From: Sphingobacterium corticibacterium
Lineage (GTDB): Bacteria > Bacteroidota > Bacteroidia > Sphingobacteriales > Sphingobacteriaceae
Length of the DNA stretch: 64,000 bases
Direction of reading: 5' to 3'
Assembly (NCBI RefSeq): GCF_004208525.1
Contig: NZ_SGIT01000003.1
Coordinates: 1 to 64,000, forward strand
Part shown: in pieces, positions 7,640-17,763 of the stretch
How positions within the stretch are numbered: the stretch's first letter is position 1
Layout of the letters: the number at the start of each line of letters is the position of its first letter
Program-made: the position numbers and the translations under genes
Notes under the pieces: generated by a model
The model's database searches: none
What the model saw: only the letters and a program-made list of their open reading frames with translations
Told to the model about the DNA's origin: nothing

Positions 7640-8474
7640 ATTTTTCAGGAAAAACAAAAGTGGTTTGATAAGAAACCTGTCGAATCACAATTTTCGTTGT
7701 CAATTGTGGTAGCAAAACCTGGCTATCAAACAACTCGGTCTCTTGATGGCGTGTAGCAATAGATAATTTAAGTCCCCCACAATGAGGTGCAAAGGTTCTG
7801 TACACCAATTCTACGTTATTGTTCTGTCCCGAAAGATGCCCCAATATTAAATGTCGCAAACGGGATGTTCTATATTCCAAAAAGGTTTCCAATGCGATAT
7901 GATTAGATAGATGCCCCCAACCATTTCGTATTCTGTTTTTCAAAAAGAAGGGATAACTTCCTCTATCCAGCAATTCTTCATCATAGTTTGCCTCCAGCAA
8001 AAGAATATCTGCTTGTTGAATTACATGTTTCACGTTATCACAAATACGTCCAATATCAGTCAGCACGCCAATATTGATTTCCCCATTGGAAACCAAAAAG
8101 CTACAGGGCTCCTGCGCATCATGATATTTGGGAACTCCACACACAGTCAAGCTACCAATCTCTACGCGCTGATCCCGACGAATAATATGTGTTAAATTTT
8201 CGGGCAGCAGCAATCTAGCCCCACGATATGAACCGGAAGTCATATAGACAGGAATTTGATAACGCTTGCAAAAAACAGCTAGTCCACGAATATGATCAGT
8301 ATGCTCATGTGTTATAAATATCGCCTTAATGCCTGCAGGAGCAATACTTAAATTTGCCATACGCAATTCCAGATGCTTCGCGTTAATACCAACATCAATC
8401 AAGATAGCATCGTCTGCATTGGCAATGTAATAGCAATTGCCATTACTCCCCGAAGCTAAAGCACAATATTTCAT
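7638..8474 (-). CDS. MBL-fold metallohydrolase, YycJ/WalJ-like
   Basis: 278 residues. The protein opens with ALASGSNGNCYYI and DVGINAKHLELRM, as in the YycJ family, and carries the metal-binding THEHTDH near residue 56. Further likely ligands are in PKYHDAQ (about 118), LTDIG (about 138) and LGHLS (about 213). YycJ-type proteins bind two metals and are proposed nucleases or DNA-repair hydrolases; activity is not proven for most. The gene ends 25 bp from the serine dehydratase upstream of it, so the two may be co-transcribed. Confidence 0.85.
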   Translation of the reverse strand: MKYCALASGSNGNCYYIANADDAILIDVGINAKHLELRMANLSIAPAGIKAIFITHEHTDHIRGLAVFCKRYQIPVYMTSGSYRGARLLLPENLTHIIRRDQRVEIGSLTVCGVPKYHDAQEPCSFLVSNGEINIGVLTDIGRICDNVKHVIQQADILLLEANYDEELLDRGSYPFFLKNRIRNGWGHLSNHIALETFLEYRTSRLRHLILGHLSGQNNNVELVYRTFAPHCGGLKLSIATRHQETELFDSQVLLPQLTTKIVIRQVSYQTTFVFPEK

Positions 8475-8499
8475 CTATGGGCAAAGATAAAAATATTGA

Positions 8500-9927
8500 T
8501 TAACACTCGGGCAAGCTCAGCGGTACTTTAATCGCCAATCCACCGTCCGCAGTTTCTTTATATTTCACATTCATGTCCTGTGCCGTCTCCCACATCGTAC
8601 TAACTACCGCATCAAGACTTACCTTAGCTTTATCAGGGTTCGAATTTAACGCTAATTGAGCAGCTGTAATAGCTTTTACAGCTCCCATCGTATTTCTCTC
8701 TATGCATGGCACTTGCACCAAGCCACCAATAGGATCACAAGTCAATCCCAAATGATGTTCCATCGCAATTTCTGCCGCCATCAGTACTTGGCGTTGCGAC
8801 CCCCCCAAACATTCTGTCAATGCACCCGCCGCCATCGCAGACGATACGCCAATTTCTGCTTGACAGCCACCCATTGCTGCCGATATTGTTGCGCCCTTTT
8901 TAAAAATAGATCCAATTTCAGAAGCAGCGGCAATGAACTGCATAATTTTCTCCTCCTTATAGGCATCGTGAAAGGTAATATAATACTGCAGCACCGCGGG
9001 AATAACACCAGATGCGCCGTTGGTAGGTGCTGTAACCACGCGCCCAAAAGAAGCATTTTCCTCATTAACAGCAAGTGCAAAGCAACTCACCCAATCCAGA
9101 ATATAGTTAAAATCTTTCCCTCCTTCGCGTATGGCATTTACCCACGAGTCGTAATTCTGATATACCCTTTCTTTCAACAAGCGCCTATTCATCTTGGAGG
9201 CGCGCCGCTCTACATGCAATCCGCCAGGCAGTACACCTGGGGTATGACAACCTTTATATATGCAATCCTTAATCGTGTGGAAAATTTGCATGATGCCACT
9301 TCTAGTTTCTTCTTCGGATCGCCATGCCAATTCATTCTCCATCACTAACTCCGAAATTTTCAATCCCGTCCGCATGCACCACGTCATGAGCTGCTGGGCC
9401 GTATCCACAGGGAATGCCAAATCAACTTCCTTTAAAACACCAACCGTGTCGTCTTCCTGCACGACAAAACCTCCTCCAATGGAATAGTAGGTTTCAGATA
9501 CAGCAATACCATCGGTTAAAAATGCTTGAAAAGTCAGGGCATTGGGATGAAAAGGCAAGCTTTCTGTATAAAGAAACAACAAGTTCGTGGCATAAGAAAA
9601 ATTAATACAGTGTTCTCCTCCCAAATCTAGTTTTCCAGACGATTTGATTTCCTGCACCTTCGGCATTACCTGATGAACATCGAACGTAACTGGATCATCA
9701 CCACTGAGCCCTAATAACACTGCGATATCAGTTCCATGCCCTACGCCGGTTTTTGCTAAAGAACCATACAATAAAATATGGACACCCGCTACCTGTTGCA
9801 GTATCTCCTTATTTTTTAATGTTTCTATAAATCGTTGCGCTGCACGCCAAGGACCAAGGGTATGCGAACTTGACGGTCCGATACCAATCTTAAACATATC
9901 AAAAATGGAGATTTGTTCTTTAGCCAT
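8500..9927 (-). CDS. sdaA: L-serine ammonia-lyase (iron-sulfur serine dehydratase)
   Basis: 475 residues, the single-chain type. It deaminates L-serine to pyruvate and ammonia in the cytoplasm. The N-terminal beta domain begins with [20 protein letters not shown], the family signature. Three cysteines for the [4Fe-4S] cluster are visible in GGCQAE, LTCDP and VPCIER, with spacings of 42 and 11 residues, the same as in the E. coli enzyme. No frameshift or missing key residue. It lies upstream of the YycJ-like gene on the same strand. Confidence 0.95.
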   Translation of the reverse strand: MAKEQISIFDMFKIGIGPSSSHTLGPWRAAQRFIETLKNKEILQQVAGVHILLYGSLAKTGVGHGTDIAVLLGLSGDDPVTFDVHQVMPKVQEIKSSGKLDLGGEHCINFSYATNLLFLYTESLPFHPNALTFQAFLTDGIAVSETYYSIGGGFVVQEDDTVGVLKEVDLAFPVDTAQQLMTWCMRTGLKISELVMENELAWRSEEETRSGIMQIFHTIKDCIYKGCHTPGVLPGGLHVERRASKMNRRLLKERVYQNYDSWVNAIREGGKDFNYILDWVSCFALAVNEENASFGRVVTAPTNGASGVIPAVLQYYITFHDAYKEEKIMQFIAAASEIGSIFKKGATISAAMGGCQAEIGVSSAMAAGALTECLGGSQRQVLMAAEIAMEHHLGLTCDPIGGLVQVPCIERNTMGAVKAITAAQLALNSNPDKAKVSLDAVVSTMWETAQDMNVKYKETADGGLAIKVPLSLPEC

Positions 9928-9991
9928 TGCGAAAATTTAAGTCTCACAAAGCTATCTTTTAAATGGCAATATGTCAAATGAATCTGTTTGG

Positions 9992-11698
9992 CTACATCCC
10001 ATCACCGTAAGCAAAACGCTTATTGACGGTCACGGGCAATTTGCCCTGCGCTTTAGTTTGACCTAATAGCACTTTCAGCGCCGCTTTTTGCATAAAATGG
10101 TCATTTTGATAGGCGAGGATTATACTATTACTACGCTCAATAGGCAAATTATCCATTACATAGGGATTCGTAAACATCACGGTAATCGTTCTTCTTCCTG
10201 CCAGCCGATCGATGAATTCCCGCACCTGCTCGTTTACCTTAATCTCACTCCCCGGACGCATACGATTATCATGTATTGCCAAAATGATCTGTGGACTTCG
10301 ACGGACTTCTTTCAACAAATCTTTCATCTCCTCCGCTGTTTCTTTTCCCGTAATAAAAAACTCCTTTTTATCAGACAGCTGTACAGCCAAGCCTTTCTCA
10401 AAGTCTTGCGCGTGATTCACACCTATAGATACAATGGCTGTTTCGATCTTTTTATCAAAAGATCGAATACGCCGATCCGATTTCAGCACCGTAATGGCGG
10501 CATCCGCCAATCGCTGCACTAATGATTTTGACGCAGGTGTATTTAAATCATTTACCAGATTGATCGTATTAACCGGTCGATATTGATTTAGTCCCAACCA
10601 ATATTTAGCTGCGAGTACACGTTTTACACGTTGATCTAGTTCTGCCTGTTTTATACGTCCGCTTTTCACGGCCTTTTCAACCAAGCCGATGGCACGCGCG
10701 CTGTTTTCAGAGATTTCCAATAGGTCATGTCCTGCCTCAATCGCCATCACATCTGCTTCTCCATTGGGAAAAAACTTCTTTACCCCCTTCATATCCATCG
10801 CATCCGTTACTGTTAGCCCTTTAAATCCCAACTCGTTACGCAAAAGATCTGTTACTACCTTTCGTGAAATAGAAGAGGGTATATTAGGCTTTGCATCTAG
10901 TGAAGGAATATTCATATGGGCTACCATAACCGCGGGCGCGCCCTGTCGGATCAGTTCGCGAAATGGGAAAATTTCCAGACAGTCTAGTCGTTCTTTTGAG
11001 AATTTCAGCTGTGGAAGGTCGTAATGCGAGTCTACGTCCGTATCACCATGCCCCGGGAAATGCTTCAGAGAGGCAATAATTCCTCCGTCCACCATACCGT
11101 CCATATATGCTTTCGCTGTTTGCATTACATTGCGTTTATTATCCCCAAAAGATCGGAAGTTAATAACCGGATTTTTAGGATTATTATTGATATCAACCAC
11201 TGGAGCAAAATTGAAATGCATACCAATACGCTGAAAATCTCGTGCCACCTGTCGACCCATTTCGTAAATCAGCTTTTCGTTTTGTATAGCCCCTAAAGTC
11301 ATCTGATAAGGAAAAGAAATGGTCGAATCGGGAAGCCGCATACCAAGTCCCCACTCTCCATCAAACGTCACCAACAACGGAACCTTTGCCAATTTTTGGT
11401 ATTGATTGAACATCTGCGAATGTCGTACTGGCCCTCCCTGGAACACAACCAAGCCCCCCAATTGTTCTTTTTGAATAACCTGTGCGACCGAATCGATATA
11501 CCGCTGCCCTAAATTGGTATGCGCACGAACTAAAAAAAGTTGTGCAATACGCTCTTTAGGTGTGAGCTTCTGAAATACGGAATCCACCCATACATGCTGA
11601 CTATTGATAAATTTAACGAAATCAGGTCTTTTTTGCCCATATACACTAGCCACAAAAAACACACAAAAAGAGAAAAAGGAGAAGAACTTTCTTACCAT
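9992..11698 (-). CDS. GH3 beta-N-acetylglucosaminidase, NagZ type
   Basis: 568 residues with a signal peptide (about 1-21). The GH3 catalytic domain (about 35-375) contains KHFPGHGDTDVDSHYDLP, whose His belongs to the His-Asp acid/base dyad peculiar to NagZ-type enzymes, and VTDAMDMKG with the nucleophile Asp. A C-terminal GH3-associated domain follows (about 400-560). Family members release N-acetylglucosamine from muropeptides in cell-wall recycling. Many Bacteroidota homologues carry an additional C-terminal serine-hydrolase domain and approach 1000 residues; here the chain stops at the GH3_C end, with only 64 bp before the next gene, so nothing is hidden by a frameshift nearby. Not part of the later sugar loci. 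Confidence 0.88.
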   Translation of the reverse strand: MVRKFFSFFSFCVFFVASVYGQKRPDFVKFINSQHVWVDSVFQKLTPKERIAQLFLVRAHTNLGQRYIDSVAQVIQKEQLGGLVVFQGGPVRHSQMFNQYQKLAKVPLLVTFDGEWGLGMRLPDSTISFPYQMTLGAIQNEKLIYEMGRQVARDFQRIGMHFNFAPVVDINNNPKNPVINFRSFGDNKRNVMQTAKAYMDGMVDGGIIASLKHFPGHGDTDVDSHYDLPQLKFSKERLDCLEIFPFRELIRQGAPAVMVAHMNIPSLDAKPNIPSSISRKVVTDLLRNELGFKGLTVTDAMDMKGVKKFFPNGEADVMAIEAGHDLLEISENSARAIGLVEKAVKSGRIKQAELDQRVKRVLAAKYWLGLNQYRPVNTINLVNDLNTPASKSLVQRLADAAITVLKSDRRIRSFDKKIETAIVSIGVNHAQDFEKGLAVQLSDKKEFFITGKETAEEMKDLLKEVRRSPQIILAIHDNRMRPGSEIKVNEQVREFIDRLAGRRTITVMFTNPYVMDNLPIERSNSIILAYQNDHFMQKAALKVLLGQTKAQGKLPVTVNKRFAYGDGM

Positions 11699-11789
11699 AA
11701 TTTATTAATTATTCAGATTCGAATTACGCGAAAAAAAAGATACTCTCCAAATTATTGCGCATTTTACACAAAACACGCACAAAAACGCT

Positions 11790-12332
11790 TTACAGCAAAT
11801 TATATTTCTTTTCCAACAATTGCGCGAGCTCTACCCCGTTATCGATATCCCCATTCGCCTCTTTTTTCCAAAGCATGTCAATAATAAGCAGCAGATACTG
11901 CGTTTCCAATTCGGGTTCTCCATAGCCTAGTTCGGAAAAGGCTTTCACCAAAACAGGCTGTACCGGTTTCATAAACTGTTCATGCTGTTGCTTGGAAAAA
12001 CTATTATGCGACAAGCGTTCTTGCAATTTCCAAAAAAGTGGTTCATCGGCAACTAGCTTATTTGGCAGAAAAATCATATTCCTCAAAAACTCTTTGGGGT
12101 TTTTGTATGTCATCATCCCTCGATGATGCGAAAGCACCCGCCTATATCCGGACTTGATAATATGTGTCAACAAGGCATCTTTATTACCAAAATGTTTAAA
12201 AATAAGCGCTTCCGATACTCCTGCTCCCGCCGCAATCTCTTTTGTCGACGTATCCACATAGCCTTTCGTCGCAAATAAAGAAAGGGCTACTTTCATTATC
12301 TTCTCTTTACGGCTTAATGTCGTCTCTTTCAT
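11790..12332 (-). CDS. TetR/AcrR family transcriptional regulator
   Basis: 180 residues. The N-terminal helix-turn-helix is clear: SRKEKIMKVALSLFATKGYVDTS then TKEIAAGAGVSEALIFKHFGNKDALL (about residues 7-50). The C-terminal ligand domain is generic. It is divergent from the outer-membrane barrel gene and 126 bp separate the two ATGs, so it may control itself and that gene. The ligand cannot be inferred. Confidence 0.88.
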   Translation of the reverse strand: MKETTLSRKEKIMKVALSLFATKGYVDTSTKEIAAGAGVSEALIFKHFGNKDALLTHIIKSGYRRVLSHHRGMMTYKNPKEFLRNMIFLPNKLVADEPLFWKLQERLSHNSFSKQQHEQFMKPVQPVLVKAFSELGYGEPELETQYLLLIIDMLWKKEANGDIDNGVELAQLLEKKYNLL

Positions 12333-12340
12333 GTAAAACT

Positions 12341-12369
12341 ATACTATTTTTAACAAAGATACTATTTTT
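12341..12369. promoter_or_regulatory. Possible operator: ATACTATTTTT direct repeat by the tetR-type gene
   Basis: ATACTATTTTT occurs at 12341-12351 and again at 12359-12369, 18 bp apart. The second overlaps a minus-strand TATCTTTG (12361-12354) that resembles the -7 box of the regulator gene. TetR proteins usually bind palindromes, so a direct repeat is only a weak candidate operator. Confidence 0.3.
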
Positions 12370-12458
12370 CAGCACGACTGTCCTTTGCAAAATTTTTGAA
12401 ACAATCAACCAAACCTGCCTTGTCTTTTCTATCTTTAAATGGTCAACATAAACCTACA

Positions 12459-15206
12459 ATGAATTTTCGCATTTTGGTATCCCTTCGTTATCTCAGCTTG
12501 ATTTTGATTTTATCAATCAGCAGCATAACATCTATGGCTCAACACGCGATAAATGGCAAAGTCGAAGACAAAATTTCGAATATCCCCCTTACGGGAGTAA
12601 CCATAAACATACTGAACACAAAAGATTCGATTTTGCTATCTACATCGACTAATCGATTAGGTATATTTTCGTTCAAAAACATCCCGCATGGCAGGTATAG
12701 TTTACGCGCGATTAACCTTGGTTATCAACCCTTTAAATTATCTATTATCCTATCGGATAAAGATATCCAAATCGACATTCCGATGGAATCCGCAGAGATT
12801 GCTTTGGAGGAGATTGAAATCACGGGAACTCCAGCAATTTCCCTTCGGGGGGACACCACCGAATTTGATGCAAAGCGGTTTTCGACCCGAGAATATGCAG
12901 ATGCTGACGAATTAGTTGCCCAGATACCAGGAGTGGAATTAGATGAAGAGGGAAATGTGAAAGCACATGGCGAAGAGGTCACCAAGATTATTGTTGACGG
13001 AAAAGAGTTTTTCAGTACAGATCCCCGGATAGCTCTCAAAACCCTACCTGCTGAAATCATCGATAAAATTCAGCTCATAGACGAAAAATCGGAACAGGCT
13101 AGATTTTCTGGCTTTGATGATGGCGAACGACGAAAAATCATTAACATTGTAACAAAGCCAGACAGAAAGCGTGGCACATTTGGAAAGGCTTCTTCGGGAT
13201 ACGGAGACGAAAATAAATTTGCGCTAAATACATCCATAAACCGATTCAACGGTGATGAGAAAATCGCCGTAAACCTCATGGCAAATAATGTCAACGAAAC
13301 GAACTTTGCCGAACAGGGCCGTGGTGGATCACGACGAGGGAACAACAATACCGATCGTGGATTGTCAGACACCTATGCAGGAGCTATTAACTACAACAAC
13401 GATTTCTTGGATAACGCCATGGATATCAGTGGCGACTATAACTTTCATTCGTCCAAGACAAGTGTTATTTCTTTATCCGATATCGAATATATCTTAGGGA
13501 ACCGTGCCAACCAATCTCGATCACAAGACCAGTCCAGCCTTAATCAGCAAACAGAACATAAGGCAAACGCACGTGTACGGTGGAACATCAACAACAAGCA
13601 ACGTATCGATTTTGCACCCAACCTATCTTACCGCTCTTTGGGTCGTTCCGGAAGCAATCATTTCTCTACTTTCTTAAACAAAAATGATTTGCTCAATACA
13701 TCGGCTAGGCAGACCGACAGCCACAACAGCAATTTAAATTTTGGAGGAAGGCTAACCTATATGTATCGTTTTAAAAAGCTCGGACGAACAATTTCCTTAA
13801 GCGCTTCCGGAAATAAGAATACTAACGATGCTTTGGGAAAAAACCTTGCCCTTACCGAATATTACAAAGACGCATTGCTTAATCGGGTCGACACCAACGA
13901 TAACCAGAGTATCACCAACGGATATGGATCCGGCTTCAATAACAGGTTGTCTTATACAGAGAATCTCTCCCAACGGAGCAGACTACAAATCAGTTACAAT
14001 ATTAGAAACACGCTGAACTATTCCGATCGAGAAACATTTGAATGGCTAGCCGAAACAGGCCAATTGGGTGAATTAAACGACCGTCTATCAAATGAATTTA
14101 GAAATGATTTCAATTATCATAAAGGGGGATTGTCTTTTTCCTATAATAAAAAAGATTCTCTGCGCTTTCAAATTGGGTTAAGTTATCAACATGGCGTTCG
14201 CAATAACGACCGTACGGTACCGATCCACCTTATAACACAAGCTTCCTTTGGCAGCTTCCATCCCGAATTTTCAGCAACGTACAATATAAGCAAAGAAAGA
14301 CGTCTAGAACTAAATTATAATACCACGACGAATACACCGAATATCAATCAGCTACAGGATTTCATCAACAATCAAAATGAATTGAACATCCGCAACGGCA
14401 ACCCTTATCTGAACCAAGAGTACAACCACCAAGTAAAAATTCAGTATAAGGACGTGCAACGCTCCACGGGGCAAAGCTTCAATTCAAGCATGGATTTCAA
14501 TTATACAAATGATAAAATTGTCAATTCCGTCCTGACGACAGACACCGCTCTCGTACTGATTGAGGATATACGCTTAGGAGCTGGGGGCCAATATACCGTT
14601 CCCATCAACGTGGACGGCGCTTATGGCATACGCTGGACCAACAGTTTTGGTATCCCCATCAAAAAATGGAAACTCAACTTAAACTTAAACAACACCACGT
14701 TCTATAATAGCAACTTTGCGGTGCTCAACGATCAATTGGTACAGGGATATAATTACGGTGTACAGCAGCGCATCGGTTTAAATACCAATATCAACAAAAA
14801 GTTTGTTTCAGGACTAAACTATCGCATCAACCTCACATTAAGTGAGAATCCAATGTCTCGTGTAGCTGTTTATAAGCTATATTCTCACACCATCAATCAC
14901 ACATTAACATACGAATTCCTAGGTTCACTTATTGCGCACTCTAATCTGTTATATATCTATAACAGCGGCATATTGGAATCTCCCGGCACCCATACGATGC
15001 TCTGGAATGCTTCGCTGGGCACCAAATTTTTAAGACAGAAAAATGCAGAACTATCGTTAAAAGCATTTGATATCTTCAATCAAGCACAAAATATTGGCAG
15101 AAGGGTTACAGACATTGCGATTACCGATGTGACGTCCAATACGTTAACACGTTATTTTATGTTGTCACTAATTTACAACTTACGAAATTTTGATCGTGGG
15201 AAGTAG
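12459..15206 (+). CDS. Outer-membrane beta-barrel protein with carboxypeptidase-like N-domain
   Basis: I place the start at ATG 12459 because it gives a proper signal peptide (MNFRILVSLRYLSLILILSI, cleavage near SMAQ); the in-frame ATG at 12396 would add 21 uncharacteristic residues. The protein (915 residues) has a CarboxypepD_reg-like domain (about 28-105), a plug-like region with GTPAISLRGDTTEF and VDGKEFFSTDPRIALKTLPAEIIDKIQ, and a long beta-barrel ending in LSLIYNLRNFDRGK. This is the outer membrane beta-barrel family related to TonB receptors in Bacteroidota. It lacks SusC hallmarks and has no SusD partner. The transported substance is unknown. Confidence 0.85.
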   Translation: MNFRILVSLRYLSLILILSISSITSMAQHAINGKVEDKISNIPLTGVTINILNTKDSILLSTSTNRLGIFSFKNIPHGRYSLRAINLGYQPFKLSIILSDKDIQIDIPMESAEIALEEIEITGTPAISLRGDTTEFDAKRFSTREYADADELVAQIPGVELDEEGNVKAHGEEVTKIIVDGKEFFSTDPRIALKTLPAEIIDKIQLIDEKSEQARFSGFDDGERRKIINIVTKPDRKRGTFGKASSGYGDENKFALNTSINRFNGDEKIAVNLMANNVNETNFAEQGRGGSRRGNNNTDRGLSDTYAGAINYNNDFLDNAMDISGDYNFHSSKTSVISLSDIEYILGNRANQSRSQDQSSLNQQTEHKANARVRWNINNKQRIDFAPNLSYRSLGRSGSNHFSTFLNKNDLLNTSARQTDSHNSNLNFGGRLTYMYRFKKLGRTISLSASGNKNTNDALGKNLALTEYYKDALLNRVDTNDNQSITNGYGSGFNNRLSYTENLSQRSRLQISYNIRNTLNYSDRETFEWLAETGQLGELNDRLSNEFRNDFNYHKGGLSFSYNKKDSLRFQIGLSYQHGVRNNDRTVPIHLITQASFGSFHPEFSATYNISKERRLELNYNTTTNTPNINQLQDFINNQNELNIRNGNPYLNQEYNHQVKIQYKDVQRSTGQSFNSSMDFNYTNDKIVNSVLTTDTALVLIEDIRLGAGGQYTVPINVDGAYGIRWTNSFGIPIKKWKLNLNLNNTTFYNSNFAVLNDQLVQGYNYGVQQRIGLNTNINKKFVSGLNYRINLTLSENPMSRVAVYKLYSHTINHTLTYEFLGSLIAHSNLLYIYNSGILESPGTHTMLWNASLGTKFLRQKNAELSLKAFDIFNQAQNIGRRVTDIAITDVTSNTLTRYFMLSLIYNLRNFDRGK

Positions 15207-15217
15207 GAGAAAATTAG

Positions 15218-15288
15218 TAGCTTTGCACCGCACAAGGCTATTTTAACAAAATATAACACTGTTTAACAGTTCTATTTAGTTACTTTTG
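15218..15288 (+). promoter_or_regulatory. Two possible -7 boxes upstream of the DUF4270/Kelch genes
   Basis: TAGCTTTG (15218-15225) and TACTTTTG (15281-15288) both match TAnnTTTG upstream of the ATG at 15306. Neither has a good TTTG at the right distance. The first would start transcription near 15232, the second only about 10 bp before the gene. Confidence 0.35.
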
Positions 15289-15305
15289 CTCGTCAAATAA
15301 CAAGT

Positions 15306-16673
15306 ATGAATCATTTTTTTAAGAGAAGTATTCACTTTTTTGCCGTATCATTTTTCACACTAATCATTGTACTTTCCTGCGACAAGGACATGAGCGTGAT
15401 GTTAGATAATTCCGCCACAAGCAATGTAGGTGTCACGATGATAGATTCGTTCACGGTTAATACTTCCACTGTTCAGCTATCCGATATGCCTTCGATTTAT
15501 ACCGGTGTAGTACTTGTCGGTAAAGCTACGGTTCCGTACAGCGGAGTTATAGAATCATCTTCTTATTTTAGGATTGGTTTTTCGACATTAACCAATGACA
15601 TTCCAGAGGCTGCGACATTTGATTCGTTAAATTTAGTGTTAAAACCTACTTATAATCGCTATTACTTTGGTGATACCACAATTGCACAGACTATTCATGT
15701 ACATCAACTTACAGAAGCTTTAGCAAGTAAAACACCTACTCCTCGCTATCCGAACCAACCGCTTCCAATATACGTAACGGGTGCATCTATATTCTCAGAT
15801 CAAACCTTTGCTTACAATAGTTCCACAATTGGCACAGCAACATTCCGACCCCGTATAAAATCGATGGATACCTTGAACATTCGTCTAGATGACAACATCG
15901 GACAGGATTTTTTTGACAAGGTAAAAAAAGGTGATATCCGCGTAACATCAAACAATAATTTCCAAGAGTATTTCAAAGGACTGGTATTGACTCCGGATGG
16001 AAACAACACGACTATTCTTGGTTTTAGCGATACACTGCAAGTTAAACTTAACTATAGCTATTACGGAACTGACGGGCATAAACAGATCGGCTTCAAAGAA
16101 CTCAAGATTGTCGACCCGAACTATCAATACAACAATATCAGGACAGACCGAACAGGCACAGCTTTTGAAAGCCTATCGTCTACTAACGCCTTGTCAACAA
16201 CAGCGACTGGAGGTCTTACCTACGTACAAGCGGGAAGTGGCACTGTAGCGAAAATCTCTTTACCATCGTTAAAAGAATTCCTACAGAATGAGAATATGGC
16301 GATCAATAAAGCAGAATTGGTAATCGAAACATCGTCCAAAACCACCGGTATGTATGCCATACCGAGTTCTTTAATACTTTTTGTAGCCGATCAAGATGGA
16401 GTACCTATTTCGTTTCTGCAAAATTCGTATGGAACAGGAATGCAACAAGCGGCATTTGTAGCTGGGAGAGAGTTCGGGCAGAACGGCACATACACATTCA
16501 ATGTGATGGCATATTTGCAAACGCTTAAATCAACAACTACATACGACAACACATCATTCTATCTGAGTGCGGCCAGTCTTGACTTGTTCAGCACTTTTAA
16601 TACTGCATTTATCGAGTTGGAAAATGCAAAACCCAAAATAAAATTGAATATATTGTATACTAAATTTAGATAA
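15306..16673 (+). CDS. DUF4270 family lipoprotein
   Basis: 455 residues. A signal peptide ends in a lipobox (IIVLSCDKD), so the mature protein is lipid-anchored, probably at the outer membrane. The N-terminal pattern (VTMIDSFTVNTSTVQLSDMPS, then VLVGKATVPYSGVIESSSYFRIGF) and the later LDSLNLVLKPT-type strands match DUF4270, a family of unknown function confined to Bacteroidota. It is followed after 3 bp by the Kelch lipoprotein, so the two are surely translated from one message and may work together at the cell surface. Confidence 0.8.
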   Translation: MNHFFKRSIHFFAVSFFTLIIVLSCDKDMSVMLDNSATSNVGVTMIDSFTVNTSTVQLSDMPSIYTGVVLVGKATVPYSGVIESSSYFRIGFSTLTNDIPEAATFDSLNLVLKPTYNRYYFGDTTIAQTIHVHQLTEALASKTPTPRYPNQPLPIYVTGASIFSDQTFAYNSSTIGTATFRPRIKSMDTLNIRLDDNIGQDFFDKVKKGDIRVTSNNNFQEYFKGLVLTPDGNNTTILGFSDTLQVKLNYSYYGTDGHKQIGFKELKIVDPNYQYNNIRTDRTGTAFESLSSTNALSTTATGGLTYVQAGSGTVAKISLPSLKEFLQNENMAINKAELVIETSSKTTGMYAIPSSLILFVADQDGVPISFLQNSYGTGMQQAAFVAGREFGQNGTYTFNVMAYLQTLKSTTTYDNTSFYLSAASLDLFSTFNTAFIELENAKPKIKLNILYTKFR

Positions 16674-16676
16674 TTT

Positions 16677-17687
16677 ATGAATAAGAAAAATTGGCTATTG
16701 TTATTCTTTGCCTGTGCTATTGCCTTCACGTCGTTCAACTCTTGTAGCAAAGATGATGATGACGATACAACGGATGACGGCCCTACCGAATGGACAAGAT
16801 CAGTTGTATTTGACGGCCAACGCCGCAGTGGTGCTGCCTCATTCAATATTGATGGTTCAAATGCCTATGTCGTTGGCGGGTATGTGAACGCTACTGTCGG
16901 ACTAGTATCTGACGGATTTAAATTTGATGGTTCTGCATGGTCTACGATCGCTGCATTTCCAGGCGATGCACGCCATGAAGCCGTAGGTTTCGCTATCAAC
17001 GGCAAAGGTTATATTGGTACTGGCCGAAATTTAGATAACGAAGATTTCAACGATTTCTACAGCTACGACCCGTCTACCAACACGTGGACGCAAATTGCCG
17101 ATTTCCCGGGAGAAGCTCGTTATGGTGCGGTTGCTTTCACTTTGGGAAATTATGCTTATGTAGGTCTCGGACGTGAAAAAGCCGGTGCAACGGACTTCAG
17201 TAATTTCTACCGTTACGATCCTTCCAGCGACACGTGGACACGTATAAATACATCTTTCAAATACAAAAAAGCGTATGCTTTTGCGTTTGTAATTGGCGAT
17301 AAAGCTTACGTGGGTGGAGGAAACACGGGTAGCAGTGCGTTGCCGGAAGATTTCTATTCGTTTGACGGAACTAATTGGACGTCACTAAACGATTTGAACC
17401 GCAGTGACGACAATTATACTTACGATGCCCGCAAATACAGTGCAAGTGCATTCACTATTGGCAATTACGGTTACGTGGTTAGCGGTCGTAACGCCAGCAC
17501 CGTAACTAGTACCGTATGGAAATATGAGCCATCCTCAGATTCTTGGACCGATAAACATCAGGCTCTTTCTACTGACCCTCGGGAAAAAGCAGTTGGTTTC
17601 TCACTGAATGGTAAAGGTTACGTCACAACAGGTTTGAACGGAAGCACCGTTTACGACACTACATTTGAGTTTGCTCCTGTTCGTTAG
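16677..17687 (+). CDS. Kelch-repeat lipoprotein
   Basis: 336 residues, signal peptide and lipobox (FNSCSKDDDDD) followed by an acidic linker. The rest is a set of Kelch blades: repeated motifs such as YVVGGYVN, YIGTGRN, YVGLGRE, YVGGGNTG, YVVSGRN and YVTTGLNG alternate with YDPSTNTWTQIADFPGEAR-type strands, enough for about six blades of a beta-propeller. Such propellers bind glycans or proteins, or close an enzyme site. Coupled to the DUF4270 gene in front and ended by a strong terminator. Confidence 0.85.
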   Translation: MNKKNWLLLFFACAIAFTSFNSCSKDDDDDTTDDGPTEWTRSVVFDGQRRSGAASFNIDGSNAYVVGGYVNATVGLVSDGFKFDGSAWSTIAAFPGDARHEAVGFAINGKGYIGTGRNLDNEDFNDFYSYDPSTNTWTQIADFPGEARYGAVAFTLGNYAYVGLGREKAGATDFSNFYRYDPSSDTWTRINTSFKYKKAYAFAFVIGDKAYVGGGNTGSSALPEDFYSFDGTNWTSLNDLNRSDDNYTYDARKYSASAFTIGNYGYVVSGRNASTVTSTVWKYEPSSDSWTDKHQALSTDPREKAVGFSLNGKGYVTTGLNGSTVYDTTFEFAPVR

Positions 17688-17706
17688 TTTATACAAGGAA
17701 TAAGTA

Positions 17707-17745
17707 AAAAAGGAGCTGACTTTAATGTACAGCTCCTTTTTTATG
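17707..17745. terminator. Bidirectional terminator between Kelch gene and gltX
   Basis: AGGAGCTG (17711-17718) pairs with CAGCTCCT (17730-17737), flanked by an A-run before and a T-run after. It can serve the Kelch gene on the plus strand and gltX on the minus strand. Confidence 0.85.
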
Positions 17746-17763
17746 CTATCTAATCTTATGTTT

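Noticed and set aside
8656..9348. 230-codon frame antisense to the serine dehydratase gene
   Set aside because: It is the complement of a well-conserved enzyme; the translation is rich in Cys and His and matches nothing recognisable.
12396..12458. Longer N-terminus for the outer-membrane barrel protein
   Set aside because: The added 21 residues do not look like a signal peptide; the next ATG begins one directly.
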